Below are positions 6,115 through 6,660 of a stretch of 6,660 bases of DNA, piece by piece (the first letter of the stretch is position 1; each line of letters starts with the position of its first letter). The translations under genes and the position numbers were made by a program. Origin of the DNA: CAZFPN01 sp044370655 (lineage in GTDB: Bacteria > Pseudomonadota > Alphaproteobacteria > Rickettsiales > Deianiraeaceae); contig JBILVD010000063.1 in the NCBI GenBank assembly GCA_044370655.1, positions 1-6,660 on the forward strand. The letters run 5' to 3'. The notes beneath the pieces were generated by a model. That model worked only from the letters and a program-made list of their open reading frames with translations. It did not search any database and was not told the DNA's origin.

Positions 6115-6521
6115 ATGATAATGCTTGAAGAAATAGTCTTAACTCAAAGAGTTTTTAATGTAAATAATATAAAAACAGATGCAATATCAATCATTCCAGC
6201 AGATGTAGAGAGAACAGACATAGTTGCAACTTACAATGGGTCAGTTTCGAAAGTAAGTCAGAGTAATCAAGCATGGGAACTAACTCTTCCAGTTTTAGAG
6301 CAAGTGAAGACGATATTTATCTTAACAATATTATGCGTGGCTCAAACTTAGATTATGCAATGACAGATTCGGTAAATTTTGAGCGGAAGTCAAACAATGG
6401 GGATAGACAAGAGAGATACGAAATTAATGGTTTTGTTATTCAAAATTCTGCATTTGCAAACATAGATGGCGAAGATTATATAATGTATAAGATTAAATTT
6501 GTTGGTGAGAGAGTTGTTTAA
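6115..6521 (+). pseudogene. Small beta-rich protein, possibly phage tail-tube-like, split by a frame change
   Basis: The first frame starts at ATG 6115 (or ATG 6121) and encodes about 60 credible residues, including D-A-I-S-I-I-P-A-D and N-Q-A-W-E-L-T-L-P. It then runs into an unlikely tail and stops at 6351. The frame one base back is open from 6267 and continues sensibly with S-E-D-D-I-Y-L-N-N-I-M-R-G to Y-K-I-K-F-V-G-E-R-V-V and TAA 6521. Joining them between 6267 and about 6305 gives roughly 135 residues, mostly predicted strand, without signal peptide or membrane helix. The layout (x-D-I-V-A-T-Y-N-G-S-V-S-K ... E-L-T-L-P ... S) recalls small phage tail-tube or DUF3277-like structural proteins, but this is resemblance only. 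No canonical X-XXY-YYZ slippery heptamer was found in the overlap, so an indel is likelier than programmed frameshifting. Confidence 0.5.
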
Positions 6522-6532
6522 TTTATTTATGA

Positions 6533-6610
6533 ATGAATGCAAAAGAAGAGTTGAAATTTATTATCTATAAAATTTATGATTGTAGGTATGATTGTAGGTA
6601 TGATTGCTAG
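6533..6610 (+). CDS. Short ORF of 25 codons, unknown
   Basis: Three staggered ATGs occur at 6529, 6533 and 6537. The 6533 frame gives M-N-A-K-E-E-L-K-F-I-I-Y-K-I-Y-D, a reasonable start of a small soluble protein. It then enters the 12-bp duplication (reading R-Y-D-C twice) and stops at TAG 6608-6610. It may be the broken start of a gene following the 6115 gene, or chance. No function can be given. Confidence 0.2.
   Translation: MNAKEELKFIIYKIYDCRYDCRYDC
6576..6606 (+). repeat. 12-bp tandem duplication with partial third copy
   Basis: ATGATTGTAGGT occurs at 6576-6587 and 6588-6599, followed by ATGATTG at 6600-6606. Being 12 bp, it changes no reading frame. It multiplies a possible start codon: three in-frame ATGs result. 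Confidence 0.85.
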
Positions 6611-6660
6611 AAAAAACCTTTTTAACAAAAGATTAGGCAGTGTAGAGCGAAATTATGCGG
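6576..6660 (+). CDS. Possible start of an ORF leaving the right edge
   Basis: From ATG 6576 (or 6588, 6600) the frame stays open to the window end for 28 codons. Each 12-bp repeat encodes M-I-V-G, followed by M-I-A-R-K-N-L-F-N-K-R-L-G-S-V-E-R-N-Y-A. No Shine-Dalgarno sequence or promoter of its own is visible. If real, the probable start is the third ATG, with the repeat copies added in front. It is too short to identify. Confidence 0.22.
   Translation, partial: MIVGMIVGMIARKNLFNKRLGSVERNYA

Noticed and set aside
6267..6351. Programmed -1 ribosomal frameshift in the 6115 gene
   Set aside because: Codon-phased inspection of the overlap found no X-XXY-YYZ heptamer and no obvious downstream stem; an ordinary indel explains it.

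Overview
The window comes from an AT-rich alphaproteobacterium. G+C is about one third by eye. The ThrRS, SdhB and PolA sequences resemble, from memory, those of Rickettsiales, so a host-associated lineage with a shrinking genome is the best guess. Species and genus cannot be named from this sequence. No gene shows a clear Shine-Dalgarno sequence, and TTGACA-type -35 boxes recur upstream of genes.

Layout. 1-48 (-): first 16 codons of a CxxC zinc-ribbon protein running off the left edge, possibly a transposase. 49-180: AT-rich divergent promoter region with a 12-bp tandem duplication. 181-2026 (+): thrS, broken by an internal deletion of about 62 nt that also shifts the frame. 2040-2467 (+): a four-helix DUF2798-type membrane protein gene, broken by a deletion of about 20 nt, followed by a hairpin terminator. 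2608-5611 (-): sdhB-nadC-polA, three open genes joined by two 4-bp ATGA overlaps. Its polA encodes only 466 residues: the polymerase domain plus a remnant of the proofreading domain. 5710-5783 (-): tRNA-Arg(CCT). 5784-6114: gap with promoters, a hairpin and one doubtful small ORF. 6115-6521 (+): a small beta-rich protein, possibly a phage tail-tube relative, split by a -1 frame change. 6522-6660: short ORFs and a second 12-bp tandem duplication.

How it fits together. The minus-strand operon looks maintained. It combines the iron-sulfur subunit of succinate dehydrogenase (TCA cycle and respiration), the quinolinate step of NAD synthesis, and a trimmed DNA polymerase I. All three longer plus-strand genes carry short indels. 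This pattern suggests ongoing gene decay by small deletions and slippage. The damage to thrS is the most surprising because ThrRS is normally essential. Either another copy exists, or the separable catalytic half is still made from an internal start. I see no CRISPR array, rRNA or convincing novel multigene system.
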